Positions 1 to 9,759 of a stretch of 64,000 bases of DNA are shown in pieces. Positions within the stretch are counted from its first letter, which is position 1, and the number at the start of each line of letters is the position of its first letter. The position numbers and the translations under genes are program-made. The stretch comes from Bdellovibrionales bacterium (GTDB taxonomy: Bacteria > Bdellovibrionota > Bdellovibrionia > Bdellovibrionales > UBA1609). Below the pieces are notes generated by a model. The model saw only the letters and a program-made list of their open reading frames with translations. It searched no databases and was not told where the DNA came from. The stretch lies in the NCBI GenBank assembly GCA_027459485.1, contig DAIDIG010000001.1:62001-126000 (forward strand). The letters are read 5' to 3'.

Positions 1-61
1 CGGTTACTCGGGCGGCACGGACGGTCGCGCTTTTTTTTCATCACTGCTCGCGCTGGCGTGA
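1..61 (+). CDS. purQ: Phosphoribosylformylglycinamidine synthase subunit PurQ, C-terminal end (partial)
   Basis: The open frame entering from the left edge ends in TGA at 59-61 and encodes a tail containing GGTDGR followed by a short hydrophobic helix. That fits the C-terminus of PurQ, the glutaminase subunit of FGAM synthase. The assignment rests mostly on position: the next gene is the small-type PurL, which needs a separate PurQ, and purQ-purL order is common. Only about 19 residues are visible, so the catalytic Cys-His-Glu triad lies outside the window. Confidence 0.6.
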   Translation, partial: GYSGGTDGRAFFSSLLALA

Positions 62-70
62 AGGTGAAAT

Positions 71-2311
71 ATGTCCGATAGCGAAAATCTTGAGAAAAAA
101 CTAAAGCATTATCGGCTTTCGCGCGACGAATACGAACGCTTGACCGGGCTTTTGGGGCGCGCACCGCAAGGGGTCGAATGGGCGCTGTTCAGTGCGTTGT
201 GGAGCGAACACTGCAGCTATAAAAGTTCACGCATCCATTTAAAGAGCATCTTCAATCGCTCGGAGCGTGTGTTGGCCGCATTCGGCGAAAATGCTGGAGT
301 TCTGGATCTCGGCCAAGGTGAGCGGATCGCATTCAAAATAGAAAGTCACAATCACCCAAGTTACATTGAGCCGTATGAAGGCGCCGCGACCGGAGTCGGC
401 GGGATATTGCGTGATATTTTCGCGATGGGCGCCCGACCGATTGCACTGGCGAACTATCTCGCGTTTGGTGAGATGTCGGCTCCACGAATGACGGCGCTCG
501 TCGACGGTGTCGTGCGCGGTGTCGGCGGCTACGGCAATTGCGTCGGCGTGCCGACGATCACTGGCCAAGCTGAGTTTCATCGTTCGTACAATAAAAATAT
601 TTTGGTGAATGCCCTCGCGCTCGGTCTATTTCGCGAAGGTGAGCCGGTTCTTTCGGCGCGTGCGACCGGCGTCGGCAATCTTGTCGTGTACGTTGGGGCC
701 AAAACCGGCAAAGACGGTGTGCACGGCGCTAGTATGGCGAGCGAAAGTTTCGATAGCGCCGGCGAGAGCAAGAAACCGACGATTCAAAAGGGCGACCCGT
801 TTTACGAAAAGCTTTTGATCGAAAGCTGTTTGGAGGTCATGCGCGAGCGGTTAGTCGAAGCCGTGCAGGATATGGGCGCGGCCGGGCTCACCAGTTCAAG
901 TTTCGAAATGGCGGCGCGCGGGGGAGTGGGTTTCAAACTCGAACTCGATCGTGTGCCGCTTCGTGACCGTTCAATGACTGCAGAAGAAATTCTTCTATCC
1001 GAGAGTCAAGAGCGCATGTTGCTCATCGTAAGACCTGAGAATATTGAAAAAGTGAAAAGCGTGTTTACCCATTGGAGTCTCGACGCTGAAGAAATCGGAA
1101 CCGTCACCATCGGGCCCGATGTTGAACTCTTTTGGCACGGCGAGTGTATTTGCCGGATTGACCCTCGACTTTTGACAGACGAAGCCCCTCGCTATGAGCG
1201 TCCGTTTGATCAGTGGTCGCCGAAACATCGAGTGGACTCAAAGAGTTTGGTGGCGATGAGCGCAAGCGGCATGGAACAGCCCGCCGGGCAACTTCTTAAA
1301 ATACTGGCAAGCCCGCTTGGCGGCTCGCGCGCATGGATCTACCGCCAATACGATCAGCGCGTCGGCGCCAAGACGGTGTTTGACTGTGAAGAAAACACGG
1401 GTGTCGTGCGCTTACCCGATAGCGGGCGGCAATTGGCGCTCGTTCTTGGCGGGCGCCCGCACGTCATGCGATTCGACGCCCGCGTAGGCGGCGCCGACAG
1501 TGTGGCCTACCCGGCGCTTGAGCTTGCGGCCAAAGGTTTTCTACCGCTGGGTGTGAGCGATTGTTTGAATTTCGGCAACCCCGAAAATCGTGACATTATG
1601 TCGGAGTTCGTCGCGGCCCTCGACGGTATGAATGAAGTGGCGTGTGAGCTTGCGACGCCGGTGATCAGCGGCAATGTGAGTTTTTACAACGAAACTTTGG
1701 GCGCCAATATAACGTCCACAGTGGCCACCGGTCTTGTCGGCCTAGGCGACCCGATAGATAATACGAGCATTGATGCGTGCGAGACTCTGCCGCCGCGATC
1801 GTCATTTCAAAATGCCCGCGACGAGCTGTTTTTGCTCGAGTGCGATCAAATTACGTTCACCGGCATGAATGCCGAGTTCGTCGGAGGCGCAACATTAGGG
1901 CACGGCGACATCAATAGTCGCGATACGGCTCGGTTTATTCAGCTTGTTCGGCATCTGGCGCTCGCGGGCGCGGTTCGCTCCACGCGAGTCGTAGGCAAAT
2001 TCGGTTTGCCTTATGCGCTCGCGCGCATGTGCACGCCGAGTTTAGGCGCGAAAATCAGTTGGGAACCAAAAATAAAAGGGCGCTGGTTCGACGAAACGCT
2101 CTACCAAGTTATATTTGCAGTCGAGCCTGATCAGGCCTACGAGTGGCGGCAGCTGTTCGAAAAGATCGGCGCCAATTTGCCGGTGAAACTGGTACGCTTA
2201 GGTGAAGTGACCGGCGATGCGCTGGTGTTTGAACCGCGTGATCGTAACCAAATTTGGAGTGTGCCGACGGTGAAACTCCGCCAGGCGTATGAAACGCCAT
2301 GGGAGATTTGA
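71..2311 (+). CDS. purL: Phosphoribosylformylglycinamidine synthase subunit PurL (small type)
   Basis: The product is 746 aa, the usual size for the free-standing PurL that works with PurS and PurQ. It catalyses the ATP-dependent FGAR to FGAM step of cytosolic purine synthesis. Visible family signatures are WSEHCSYKSS near residues 44-53 (conserved His47), the glycine-rich GATGVGG stretch near 105 and QDMGAAGLTSSS in the first ATP-binding half. The ATG at 71 follows an AAGGTG ribosome site. The stop at 2311 touches the start of purF, so purQ, purL and purF form one purine operon. Length and motifs look normal. Confidence 0.96.
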   Translation: MSDSENLEKKLKHYRLSRDEYERLTGLLGRAPQGVEWALFSALWSEHCSYKSSRIHLKSIFNRSERVLAAFGENAGVLDLGQGERIAFKIESHNHPSYIEPYEGAATGVGGILRDIFAMGARPIALANYLAFGEMSAPRMTALVDGVVRGVGGYGNCVGVPTITGQAEFHRSYNKNILVNALALGLFREGEPVLSARATGVGNLVVYVGAKTGKDGVHGASMASESFDSAGESKKPTIQKGDPFYEKLLIESCLEVMRERLVEAVQDMGAAGLTSSSFEMAARGGVGFKLELDRVPLRDRSMTAEEILLSESQERMLLIVRPENIEKVKSVFTHWSLDAEEIGTVTIGPDVELFWHGECICRIDPRLLTDEAPRYERPFDQWSPKHRVDSKSLVAMSASGMEQPAGQLLKILASPLGGSRAWIYRQYDQRVGAKTVFDCEENTGVVRLPDSGRQLALVLGGRPHVMRFDARVGGADSVAYPALELAAKGFLPLGVSDCLNFGNPENRDIMSEFVAALDGMNEVACELATPVISGNVSFYNETLGANITSTVATGLVGLGDPIDNTSIDACETLPPRSSFQNARDELFLLECDQITFTGMNAEFVGGATLGHGDINSRDTARFIQLVRHLALAGAVRSTRVVGKFGLPYALARMCTPSLGAKISWEPKIKGRWFDETLYQVIFAVEPDQAYEWRQLFEKIGANLPVKLVRLGEVTGDALVFEPRDRNQIWSVPTVKLRQAYETPWEI

Positions 2312-3694
2312 TTGTTTCACGATGAATGCGCAGTTTTTGGAATCTGGGGCGATATCGAAGCTGCCCGCATGACCTATTTGGGTCTTTATGCCCAACAACA
2401 CCGTGGCCAGGAATCGAGCGGTATTGTCACCCTTCGTTCGCGTACGCCGGCTTCGCATCTGGTGCACAAGGGTTTGGGTTTGGTCGGCGATGTCTTTTCT
2501 GAAGAAATTTTGCGCGGGCTCGACGGGGCCGCGGCGATCGGGCACAATCGGTATTCAACAACCGGCGAAAATTTGATTGCGAATGCGCAACCCCTGACAG
2601 CCAATTTACAATCCGGGCCGATCGCGATCGCCCACAACGGCAACATAGTCAACGCCAAATCATTACGCGAATCGCTGATCGCCAAAGGTGCCATTTTTCA
2701 TGGCTCCAATGACACTGAAGTCGTGCTTCATTTGCTTTCGCGCAATTCAAAAAATGACCTGGTCGCCTGCTTGAAAGATATTTCGCTTGAGCTCGAAGGC
2801 GCCTACAGCTTTGTGATACTGTCGCACAATAAACTTGTGGCTATGCGCGACCCGTACGGCTTTCGTCCGCTCGTGCTGGGGCGGCGCGGCCCATCACTGG
2901 TGCTTGCGTCAGAGACGTGCGCTTTTGATCTTATTGGTGCCGAATTCGTGCGTGAAATCGCACCGGGTGAAATTTTTTGGGTCGACGATCAGGGGGAGTA
3001 TAGCGAAAAACTCCCGAAGAAAGTGGAAAAGACTGCCCATTGCGTGTTCGAACACGTGTATTTCGCGCGGCCGGATAGCACGGTTTTCGGTCGCAGCGTG
3101 TATGAAGCCAGAAAGGCGATGGGTCGAGAACTCGCCCGAGAAAACCCGACTGCTGCCGATATCGTTGTGCCGGTGCCGGATAGCGGCGTGCCGGCGGCGC
3201 TCGGCTACAGTGCGGAGAGTGGCCTGCCGTTTGAGCTTGGCATCATCCGCAATCACTACATCGGGCGTACGTTCATTCAACCGAGTCAGAGTATTCGCAG
3301 CTTTGGCGTGAAAATTAAATTGAACCCGCAAGCGCAAATTCTCGCCGGTAAACGCGTGGTCGTCATAGACGATTCGCTCGTGCGTGGCACGACTTCGCAA
3401 AAAATTATTCATCTCATCCGCCAAGCCGGGGCGCGCGAAGTGCATTTTCGCCTCGCATCGCCGCCGACCATCGGCTCGTGCTTTTACGGAGTGGACACCC
3501 CCAAACGATCTCAGCTCATCGCCGCGACCAAAAGCATCGACGAGATTCGGTCGTATATCGGGGCCGACACGCTAGGCTATTTGTCACATGACGGTCTGAT
3601 GCGCGCTGTGGGTGCCGATCACGGTGGCGGTTTCTGTGCCGCCTGTTTTACGGGGCGTTACCCGACGGACCTCTACGGGCTCGATCGGGAGTAA
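2312..3694 (+). CDS. purF: Amidophosphoribosyltransferase PurF
   Basis: 460 aa. It carries out the first committed purine step, PRPP plus glutamine to phosphoribosylamine. The N-terminal nucleophile would be Cys6 in the context DECAVFGIW, leaving a five-residue propeptide. The PRPP loop VIDDSLVRGTT lies near residues 350-360. Cys244 (before VFEHVYFARPDS), Cys390, Cys442 and Cys445 (FCAACFTGRYP) match the four [4Fe-4S] ligands of the Bacillus-type enzyme, so an Fe-S PurF is inferred. The start is TTG directly after the purL stop, supported by a GGGAG site six bases upstream inside purL. Confidence 0.95.
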   Translation: MFHDECAVFGIWGDIEAARMTYLGLYAQQHRGQESSGIVTLRSRTPASHLVHKGLGLVGDVFSEEILRGLDGAAAIGHNRYSTTGENLIANAQPLTANLQSGPIAIAHNGNIVNAKSLRESLIAKGAIFHGSNDTEVVLHLLSRNSKNDLVACLKDISLELEGAYSFVILSHNKLVAMRDPYGFRPLVLGRRGPSLVLASETCAFDLIGAEFVREIAPGEIFWVDDQGEYSEKLPKKVEKTAHCVFEHVYFARPDSTVFGRSVYEARKAMGRELARENPTAADIVVPVPDSGVPAALGYSAESGLPFELGIIRNHYIGRTFIQPSQSIRSFGVKIKLNPQAQILAGKRVVVIDDSLVRGTTSQKIIHLIRQAGAREVHFRLASPPTIGSCFYGVDTPKRSQLIAATKSIDEIRSYIGADTLGYLSHDGLMRAVGADHGGGFCAACFTGRYPTDLYGLDRE

Positions 3695-3711
3695 AAGTTC
3701 GAGAATAAACT

Positions 3712-5805
3712 ATGACTGACACCAAACTCTATATCGGCACCAATACGAAATTCTTCAACCGAGACCTTAGTTGGTTGAAGTTTAATGAACGAGTGCTGCA
3801 TCAAGCGCAGGATCATCGCGTTCCGCTTCTTGAGCGGTTGCGTTTTCTCGCCATATTTGCCACGAACCTCGACGAATTTTTCATGAAGCGCATCGCTTCG
3901 TTGCGGCAGTCGCCCGAGCGGACGATCGCTGACATCGGCCCGCAGGCCTTTACAGGGCCGCAATTATTAGCCGAAGTTCGCTCGACCGTCATTCGTCACG
4001 GCGAAATGGTCCGCCAATGTTACGAAAAACTTCTGCCCGAACTAGTAAGGCAAAATATATTTTTCTTAAAATGGCAGGAGCTCACCGATGTCGAGAAAAA
4101 GTGGGCGGGTGAATATTTCACGAGCAAAGTGTTCCCGGTTTTGACACCACTGGCTGTTGATACTTCACATCCGTTTCCGTTTCTTTCGAATTTATCCGTG
4201 TCGCTGGGTATCACTTTGAAGAAGCCGAAGACTTTCGAGCCGTTATTCGCTCGGGTAAAAATTCCCGATGTGTTGCCGCAATGGGTGCAAATCCATTCAA
4301 GCGGCGAGAAGGGGTACCGCTTGATTCGTCTGATTGATTTGGTCTCCGCGAATTTGGGCGAACTATTCCCCGAAATGTTGATTGAACACGTGATGCCATT
4401 CCGAGTTACGCGTAACGCCGACGTCGAAGATATGAGTGATGATGTCGAGGATCGCTTTGATACGGTCGAAGAAGAGCTGCGCTTGCGGCGGGTAGCGCAG
4501 ATTGTGCGTCTCGAACACGGCCCGACAGCCGATCGATCGATGCTCAATTACCTACGCGACGAACTGAAACTGACGGACGAGGATTTGTACGAGAACCGGG
4601 GCGAGATTAGCTATCACTCGCTCAGTGAAGTAGCCAACTTGAACATTCCGGCCCTTCGCTATGCGCCGTGTATGCCAGTAAAACCGGCGGTTTTTCGTGG
4701 CGATTCATCCACCGACGATCGCGACATGTTTTCGACGATCCGCGAGCGCGACGTGCTTGTGCATTATCCCTATGAGAGTTTTCAAGACAGTATCGAGCGG
4801 TTTGTGCGCGAGGCGGTGAATGATCCGCATGTGCTGGCGATTAAGATTACGCTCTATCGCGCGGGCGAAAACAATCCGATCATTCCGATGCTGATCACGG
4901 CGGCCCAAAAAGGCAAACAGGTCGTCTGCGTGTTGGAACTCAAAGCCCGTTTCGACGAGGCCCGCAATATGTACTGGGGCGAAATGCTTGAGGATGCGGG
5001 TGTGCACGTTGTGTATGGTGTTGCCGATAAAAAAGTGCACGGCAAAATTCTTCTGGTGATTCGAAAAGAAGGCGACAGCTACCGATTTTACTCGCACATC
5101 AGTACAGGTAACTACAACCCGCATACGGCGAAGATTTACACTGATCTCAGCTTGTTCACCGCCGATAAGCGGATCGGCACTGAGATTATCGAGGTGTTCA
5201 ACTTTCTAACCGGTCTCAGCCTTAAGAAAACCTATCAGAAACTTCTCGTCGCGCCCGTTAATATGCGAAAACGATTTCTTCAGTTGATTAAAAAAGAAAT
5301 CGAATTTCAGAAAGACGGTCAGGGCGGATATATTTTGGCCAAGATGAATAGTCTCGAAGATGCGGAGGTCTGTGACGCGCTATATGAAGCTTCGCGGGCC
5401 GGTGTGAAAGTCGATCTGATTGTGCGCGGGTTTTGCACTTTGCGGCCGCGAGTGCCGGGTCTCAGTGACAATATCCGCGTGACGTCGATCGTCGGGCGAT
5501 TTCTCGAGCACTCCCGCATTTACTATTTCAAACGTGGCGCGAAGGACCCCATCGACGGCAAGTTTCTCATCGGATCGGCCGATTGGATGTACCGTAACTT
5601 AAACAATCGAATTGAGACGGTGGTCCCGATCGAAGAGGTGGCGTGCAAGCAATATCTCTGGCAAGTGTTGCAAGCGATGCGGAATGACCAAGCCCAAACG
5701 TGGGAGGCCGAACCGACCGGCGAATATACGCTTCGCAAACCGATCGGTAGCGACATTCGTCCGGTGCAAGAGGAATTGGCCCGGCTGCACGGGAGTCTCA
5801 AGTGA
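3712..5805 (+). CDS. ppk: Polyphosphate kinase 1
   Basis: 697 aa, normal PPK1 length. It reversibly makes inorganic polyphosphate from ATP. The N-terminal FNRDLSWLKFNERVL is the classic PPK1 opening. The autophosphorylated His is His443 in KKVHGK, and the second active-site His is His600 in FLEHSR. YSHISTGNYNP and FLIGSADWMYRN are further PLD-like signatures. The gene starts 17 bases after purF. Its stop overlaps the next gene by four bases (GTGA), coupling it to a SixA-like phosphatase and then ppx, so synthesis and breakdown genes of polyphosphate sit together. Confidence 0.96.
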   Translation: MTDTKLYIGTNTKFFNRDLSWLKFNERVLHQAQDHRVPLLERLRFLAIFATNLDEFFMKRIASLRQSPERTIADIGPQAFTGPQLLAEVRSTVIRHGEMVRQCYEKLLPELVRQNIFFLKWQELTDVEKKWAGEYFTSKVFPVLTPLAVDTSHPFPFLSNLSVSLGITLKKPKTFEPLFARVKIPDVLPQWVQIHSSGEKGYRLIRLIDLVSANLGELFPEMLIEHVMPFRVTRNADVEDMSDDVEDRFDTVEEELRLRRVAQIVRLEHGPTADRSMLNYLRDELKLTDEDLYENRGEISYHSLSEVANLNIPALRYAPCMPVKPAVFRGDSSTDDRDMFSTIRERDVLVHYPYESFQDSIERFVREAVNDPHVLAIKITLYRAGENNPIIPMLITAAQKGKQVVCVLELKARFDEARNMYWGEMLEDAGVHVVYGVADKKVHGKILLVIRKEGDSYRFYSHISTGNYNPHTAKIYTDLSLFTADKRIGTEIIEVFNFLTGLSLKKTYQKLLVAPVNMRKRFLQLIKKEIEFQKDGQGGYILAKMNSLEDAEVCDALYEASRAGVKVDLIVRGFCTLRPRVPGLSDNIRVTSIVGRFLEHSRIYYFKRGAKDPIDGKFLIGSADWMYRNLNNRIETVVPIEEVACKQYLWQVLQAMRNDQAQTWEAEPTGEYTLRKPIGSDIRPVQEELARLHGSLK

Positions 5806-6338
5806 ACCTTCTCGTCATTCGTCACGCCGATGCCGGTGACAAGACCCTTTGGGCGCTCACGAATCGCGATGACTCCGCTCGTCCGCTCACCAAAAAGGGT
5901 CGCAAGCAGACAAAGATGTTGGCACGTCGATGCCGATTTTTATTTCGCGACGTAAAAGCGATCGCGACGTCGCCTTTGGCCCGCGCACGAGAGACGGCTG
6001 AAATTTTGCGTGAAATGGCGTGCCCGCGGGCCGAACTCCTCGAGTGGGATGAGCTCAAACCGGCTGTTGATCCAGCTACGACCCTCGCCAAAGTTCAAGA
6101 ATTCAGCGGCTCAAGCCGTACTGGATCTCGGGCTCAGAAACGAATTCAGCGGCGGATTTTGCCGCGAATCGCGATCGTTGGCCATGAACCCCACCTCAGT
6201 CATTTTTTGAGTTTCATCTTGACGGGTGGGGGTGACTCCATTTTTTCTATATCAAAAGGGGGAATGGCCCTTGTTGAACAAGGCCGACTCACATGTTTGT
6301 TACAGCCTTCACAGCTGAAAAAAATCAAAAACTCCTGA
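5802..6338 (+). CDS. sixA: Phosphohistidine phosphatase SixA-like (histidine phosphatase superfamily)
   Basis: 178 aa. The N-terminal RHADAGD is the RHG-type catalytic signature (His at residue 8). SPLARARETAEIL follows at the usual spacing and GHEPHLSHFL holds the second catalytic His, all typical of the short SixA family. SixA removes phosphate from phosphohistidine proteins, but the exact substrate cannot be read from sequence. The GTG start overlaps the ppk stop and its 3' end overlaps ppx by 46 bases. Being locked between ppk, itself a phosphohistidine enzyme, and ppx suggests a role linked to polyphosphate or phosphorelay; this is inference. Confidence 0.85.
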   Translation: MNLLVIRHADAGDKTLWALTNRDDSARPLTKKGRKQTKMLARRCRFLFRDVKAIATSPLARARETAEILREMACPRAELLEWDELKPAVDPATTLAKVQEFSGSSRTGSRAQKRIQRRILPRIAIVGHEPHLSHFLSFILTGGGDSIFSISKGGMALVEQGRLTCLLQPSQLKKIKNS

Positions 6339-7279
6339 AGAAGCGAGACAAGAGTCGTTTAGCGATCATAGATCTCGGCACGAATTCAGTGCGGGTGGAT
6401 ATCTATCGAATCAGCGGTCGCCGCGTCGTTCGTCTTCATCGCGGCAAGCGCATGATTCGTTTGGGTGACGGCGTTTTCAAAACCGGAGCGCTCACGCCTG
6501 AAGCCAAAGCGCGAACGATTCGCGCCTTTCATGCGATTCGTCGGCAGTTGATCGAATCACGTGTGTCTCATCTTGTCGCCTTCGGCACCAGTGCTTTGCG
6601 CTCGGCCTCGAATTCGAAAGAATTTCTCGACGAAATCCGGTTACGAACGGGTATTTCAATTCGCATCATTAGCGGCCAAGAAGAAGGCCGGCTTATCGCC
6701 CGCGGGATTATGGAGAGCGTGCCCGCGCCGAAAGGCTGTTTTGCCATGGTCGATATCGGCGGCGGCAGCACCGAGATTTCGGTCGCGTCGGGCAAAAAAC
6801 TTCTGAGTTGCCAGAGCTTCGCCCTGGGCGCAAACCGCCTGCAGCAAACATATCTCAAAACTGTGCCGCCACAGCATAAGCGGGGCGAACTCAATCCGGT
6901 GCTGGCGCTTCGCCAGCATTTAAAGGATTCACTTCAACCTCTTGCACAGTTAAGGGCCCGGACGCCGATCAAGTCTGTGATTGGCTCGAGCGGCACGATC
7001 CGCACGATCAGCAAAATTTTGAAAAAACTCGGTCGGTCGAATACTCCGATTTACCGCGCCGATTTGAGCGCGCTCATTTCTGAAATGCAGACGATGACTC
7101 GCAATCAATTGTTGCGTTTACCGGCGCTGGAGCCGAAACGTGTTGATTTGATTTTGCCCGGTGCTATTTTGCTCGAAGAAATTATGCTGACACTTAATAT
7201 GCGCACACTGAAGGTGACCGATATCGCCTTAAGAGATGGTATTCTTCGCCAAGAACTCGAAAAACGTGGACTTTCGTAA
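6293..7279 (+). CDS. ppx: Exopolyphosphatase / Ppx-GppA phosphatase
   Basis: 328 aa, the short Ppx-GppA form (ASKHA fold) lacking the C-terminal HD-like domain of the 500-aa enzymes. Phosphate-1 motif IIDLGTNSVRVDIY near residue 25, SGQEEGRL, the phosphate-2 motif MVDIGGGSTEIS and GSSGTIRTIS are all present. It hydrolyses polyphosphate ends or pppGpp; sequence alone does not separate the two. The ATG at 6293 lies inside the SixA-like gene and no better in-frame start precedes the IIDLG motif, so the 46-base overlap is probably real. Confidence 0.9.
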   Translation: MFVTAFTAEKNQKLLKKRDKSRLAIIDLGTNSVRVDIYRISGRRVVRLHRGKRMIRLGDGVFKTGALTPEAKARTIRAFHAIRRQLIESRVSHLVAFGTSALRSASNSKEFLDEIRLRTGISIRIISGQEEGRLIARGIMESVPAPKGCFAMVDIGGGSTEISVASGKKLLSCQSFALGANRLQQTYLKTVPPQHKRGELNPVLALRQHLKDSLQPLAQLRARTPIKSVIGSSGTIRTISKILKKLGRSNTPIYRADLSALISEMQTMTRNQLLRLPALEPKRVDLILPGAILLEEIMLTLNMRTLKVTDIALRDGILRQELEKRGLS

Positions 7280-8501
7280 ACTTCTCACGGCGCGCTTTCT
7301 TTTTGTCATCGCCGTTCAGATTCAGACCATCGTGCTCGGCTGGCACATGTACGACATCACGAAAGACCCGCTTTACCTCGGCTTTATTGGTCTTGCTGAA
7401 GCGCTGCCGGCTCTCAGTTTTGCGTTGCCGGCGGGGATGTTCGTCGATCAACACCGCCCGTTGCGAGTTTACCGCTTCGTTTTGACGGTGAGTTTGCTGT
7501 CGGGGTTGATTTTGCTAGCGTCGCAAATACCTGCCGCGCATTTCAATCACCACTTAGAGATCATCGCACTGTTTGCGTGTTCATTTACGACCGGTTTCGC
7601 GCGCGCTTTCAATCAGCCTTCCGTTTTTGCCATTATGCCGCGTATAGTGCCGCGGCAAAATTATTCGCGCTATGTCGCGATAATGACGACGAGCATGCAA
7701 AGTGCGCGAATCATCGGGCCGGCGCTGGGCGGTTTACTTTATGCGTTTATCGGGGTGCTCGGTGCCGCGGTCGTCGTGTGCGCGCTCCTTATTCTGGCGA
7801 TCGGCGTGGCGTTTCTGATTCGGGCGGATATTCGCGCCAGTCATACGCGTACCGGCTCGGCTGTCGACGACCTGTTCAGTGGTGCCAAATTCGTATTTCG
7901 CCATAAACTTCTTTTGCCGGCCATGTCGCTCGATATGGTTTCGGTATTTTTTGGGGGAGTGACAGCCTTGCTCCCCATTTACGCTGCAGAGATCTTGAAA
8001 GTCGGGCCACAAGGGCTTGGGTATTTGCGGGCCGCTCCCGCCGTCGGCGCCGTTATCTTCGGGCTTGCTCTCACCCGCCTCGAATTTCGCAAAAACGCGG
8101 GCCGCTGGTTTTTCACTGCGGTCGCGGGGTTTGGCGTCGCCACTCTGGTTTTTGCGGTGAGCCGCTATTACGCGCTGTCGCTGGGCGCCATGTTGTTCGC
8201 CGGGGGTTTTGACAGCATCAGCATGGTCATTCGTTCGTCTACGGTTCAACTGTCGTCGCCTGACCACATGCGCGGTCGCATTTCGGCGGTGAACTCGATC
8301 TTCATCGGCTCTTCTAATGAACTCGGCGAATTTGAGTCGGGCGTTGCCGCGAAGCTTCTAGGAGTCGTGCCGGCCGCGGTCTTCGGCGGTTTGGTTTGTC
8401 TTTTAACGGTTGGGGTCACGGCCGCCATCGCCCCGGCTTTGCGTGCTCTCAATTTGCACGAGCTTGAGTCTGAGCATCAACAAAAGCTATCCCACTCATA
8501 A
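7269..8501 (+). CDS. MFS transporter (EntS-like, MFS_3 type)
   Basis: About 410 aa with roughly 12 hydrophobic segments. The start MDFRKLLTARFLF, followed by VLGWHMYDITKDPLYLG and LPAGMFVDQH, is characteristic of the EntS/MefA-like drug or siderophore exporter branch of the major facilitator superfamily. GTG at 7269 is preferred over the ATG at 7236 because family members begin a few residues before FRxL. It overlaps the end of ppx by 11 bases, so it is probably the last gene of the purine/polyphosphate run. The substrate is unknown. Confidence 0.8.
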   Translation, partial: DFRKLLTARFLFVIAVQIQTIVLGWHMYDITKDPLYLGFIGLAEALPALSFALPAGMFVDQHRPLRVYRFVLTVSLLSGLILLASQIPAAHFNHHLEIIALFACSFTTGFARAFNQPSVFAIMPRIVPRQNYSRYVAIMTTSMQSARIIGPALGGLLYAFIGVLGAAVVVCALLILAIGVAFLIRADIRASHTRTGSAVDDLFSGAKFVFRHKLLLPAMSLDMVSVFFGGVTALLPIYAAEILKVGPQGLGYLRAAPAVGAVIFGLALTRLEFRKNAGRWFFTAVAGFGVATLVFAVSRYYALSLGAMLFAGGFDSISMVIRSSTVQLSSPDHMRGRISAVNSIFIGSSNELGEFESGVAAKLLGVVPAAVFGGLVCLLTVGVTAAIAPALRALNLHELESEHQQKLSHS

Positions 8502-8679
8502 TACTCAATAAGGCGACAATCAGCGGGTTGGGCTTCTGGCGCCCGCGTATACAAAATGTGACAGAATGGTAAATTTAAATTGCAACATCGACCATTATTG
8601 GAATACTTGGTGTGTTTCGCGGCCTTATTGGGAAGTCGCGCGACAAGCAGCAGGTTCATTTTTGGGGGAGGGGTTAGGG

Positions 8680-9714
8680 ATGAGAAATCAAACAGTCAGC
8701 GGGCGGACGGCGCTTTACGCAACCGCAGCCGCGATCGCATTTGCAATGTTTATAGTAGGGACTTCCGCTATTGCGGACGACTCTTCAAGCGCGTCGAGCT
8801 CGGGGCCGGCGAACGTCACGCAAGCGGACGTGAGCGGGCAGGTGAATGGCGAAAAGAAAAAGGCCAATCAAAAAAACAGCGAAGCTGACAAACTCATCAC
8901 CAATAATGAAATGCGCGCGATGTCGGGCGCGACGTCGAAGTGGTCGATGTCAAACGCCATCGGCTATCAAGGCGGTACGATCGCCTCACCGGTCGGGCAA
9001 GACCGGCCGGATATCACCGGCGGCTCAGGCAATACCGTGAAGTCATATCTTTCTGACGTGGCTTCGGTGAAATACAATCTCAACGCCACCAATAGTATTT
9101 TGGCGGGCGTCGGAATGCGCTGGATTGCCCCGACGTCGCCCACCGGGCCCAGCAATTATCCAGGTACGACGTTCGACGTAAATAACCCGCAGCTGACCTA
9201 CCAAAACATTGCGAACCTTCGTGGCGTTCAGTCGATATTTCAAGCGAGCGTTTTGCAATGGACCGAAGCTGATCAGACGGCAATCGGCGCCGCTCAACAA
9301 TATAGTTTAACCGAAACGGCCGAGTATGCATTTGGCAAACTATCTCTTGGTGCTACGTTCTACACGCAGTATCAGACGTTCAATAAGTCCGGTACGTTTA
9401 TGAACACGTCTACGAATAAGCTTGAGAGTTTGTTGACGCAACAATCTCAAGATCTATTCGCGATCTATCCGCTGCTCGAATATCAGTTCAACGATAAATG
9501 GAACTTTCGAACATTGGCGGGCTTAGCGGCTGAACACTATCGCGATCAATCGAACATCAACACCTACCAGGCTGACATTTGGTACCAATCAATTGGTGTC
9601 GGTTACGCCATGACGCGCGATATTTTCTTGTATCCGAACGTGCAATTCTTGCCGCAGCACGTGGCTATGAATCTCACCAACGTGGGCCTGTCGGCGTACA
9701 TCAACGTATTCTAG
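8680..9714 (+). CDS. Putative outer-membrane beta-barrel protein
   Basis: 344 aa. The ATG at 8680 follows a purine-rich GGGGGAGGGG site and begins a signal peptide (MRNQ, hydrophobic AAAIAFAMFIVGTSAIA, likely cut near AIA-DD). A low-complexity Ser/Ala and Lys/Asn stretch follows, then about 230 residues of alternating beta-strand character rich in Tyr, Gln and Thr. The protein ends in YINVF, matching the C-terminal aromatic signature recognised by the BAM machinery. I do not recognise a named family; transport or structural roles are equally possible. Confidence 0.6.
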   Translation: MRNQTVSGRTALYATAAAIAFAMFIVGTSAIADDSSSASSSGPANVTQADVSGQVNGEKKKANQKNSEADKLITNNEMRAMSGATSKWSMSNAIGYQGGTIASPVGQDRPDITGGSGNTVKSYLSDVASVKYNLNATNSILAGVGMRWIAPTSPTGPSNYPGTTFDVNNPQLTYQNIANLRGVQSIFQASVLQWTEADQTAIGAAQQYSLTETAEYAFGKLSLGATFYTQYQTFNKSGTFMNTSTNKLESLLTQQSQDLFAIYPLLEYQFNDKWNFRTLAGLAAEHYRDQSNINTYQADIWYQSIGVGYAMTRDIFLYPNVQFLPQHVAMNLTNVGLSAYINVF

Positions 9715-9724
9715 AGATTTTCGG

Positions 9725-9759
9725 CGCGGGTCGCTCAGATATAAGTGGCCCGCGATTTT
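9725..9759 (+). terminator. Intrinsic terminator after the barrel gene
   Basis: An 8-bp stem (CGCGGGTC with GGCCCGCG, one G-T pair, 14-base loop) is followed by four T residues on the plus strand. It lies between two convergent genes and overlaps the stop codon of the minus-strand gene. No comparable T tract exists for the minus direction. Confidence 0.6.

Noticed and set aside
7236-7268. Upstream ATG start for the MFS transporter
   Set aside because: It would add residues not found before the FRKLL motif in this family and increase overlap with ppx; GTG at 7269 fits better.
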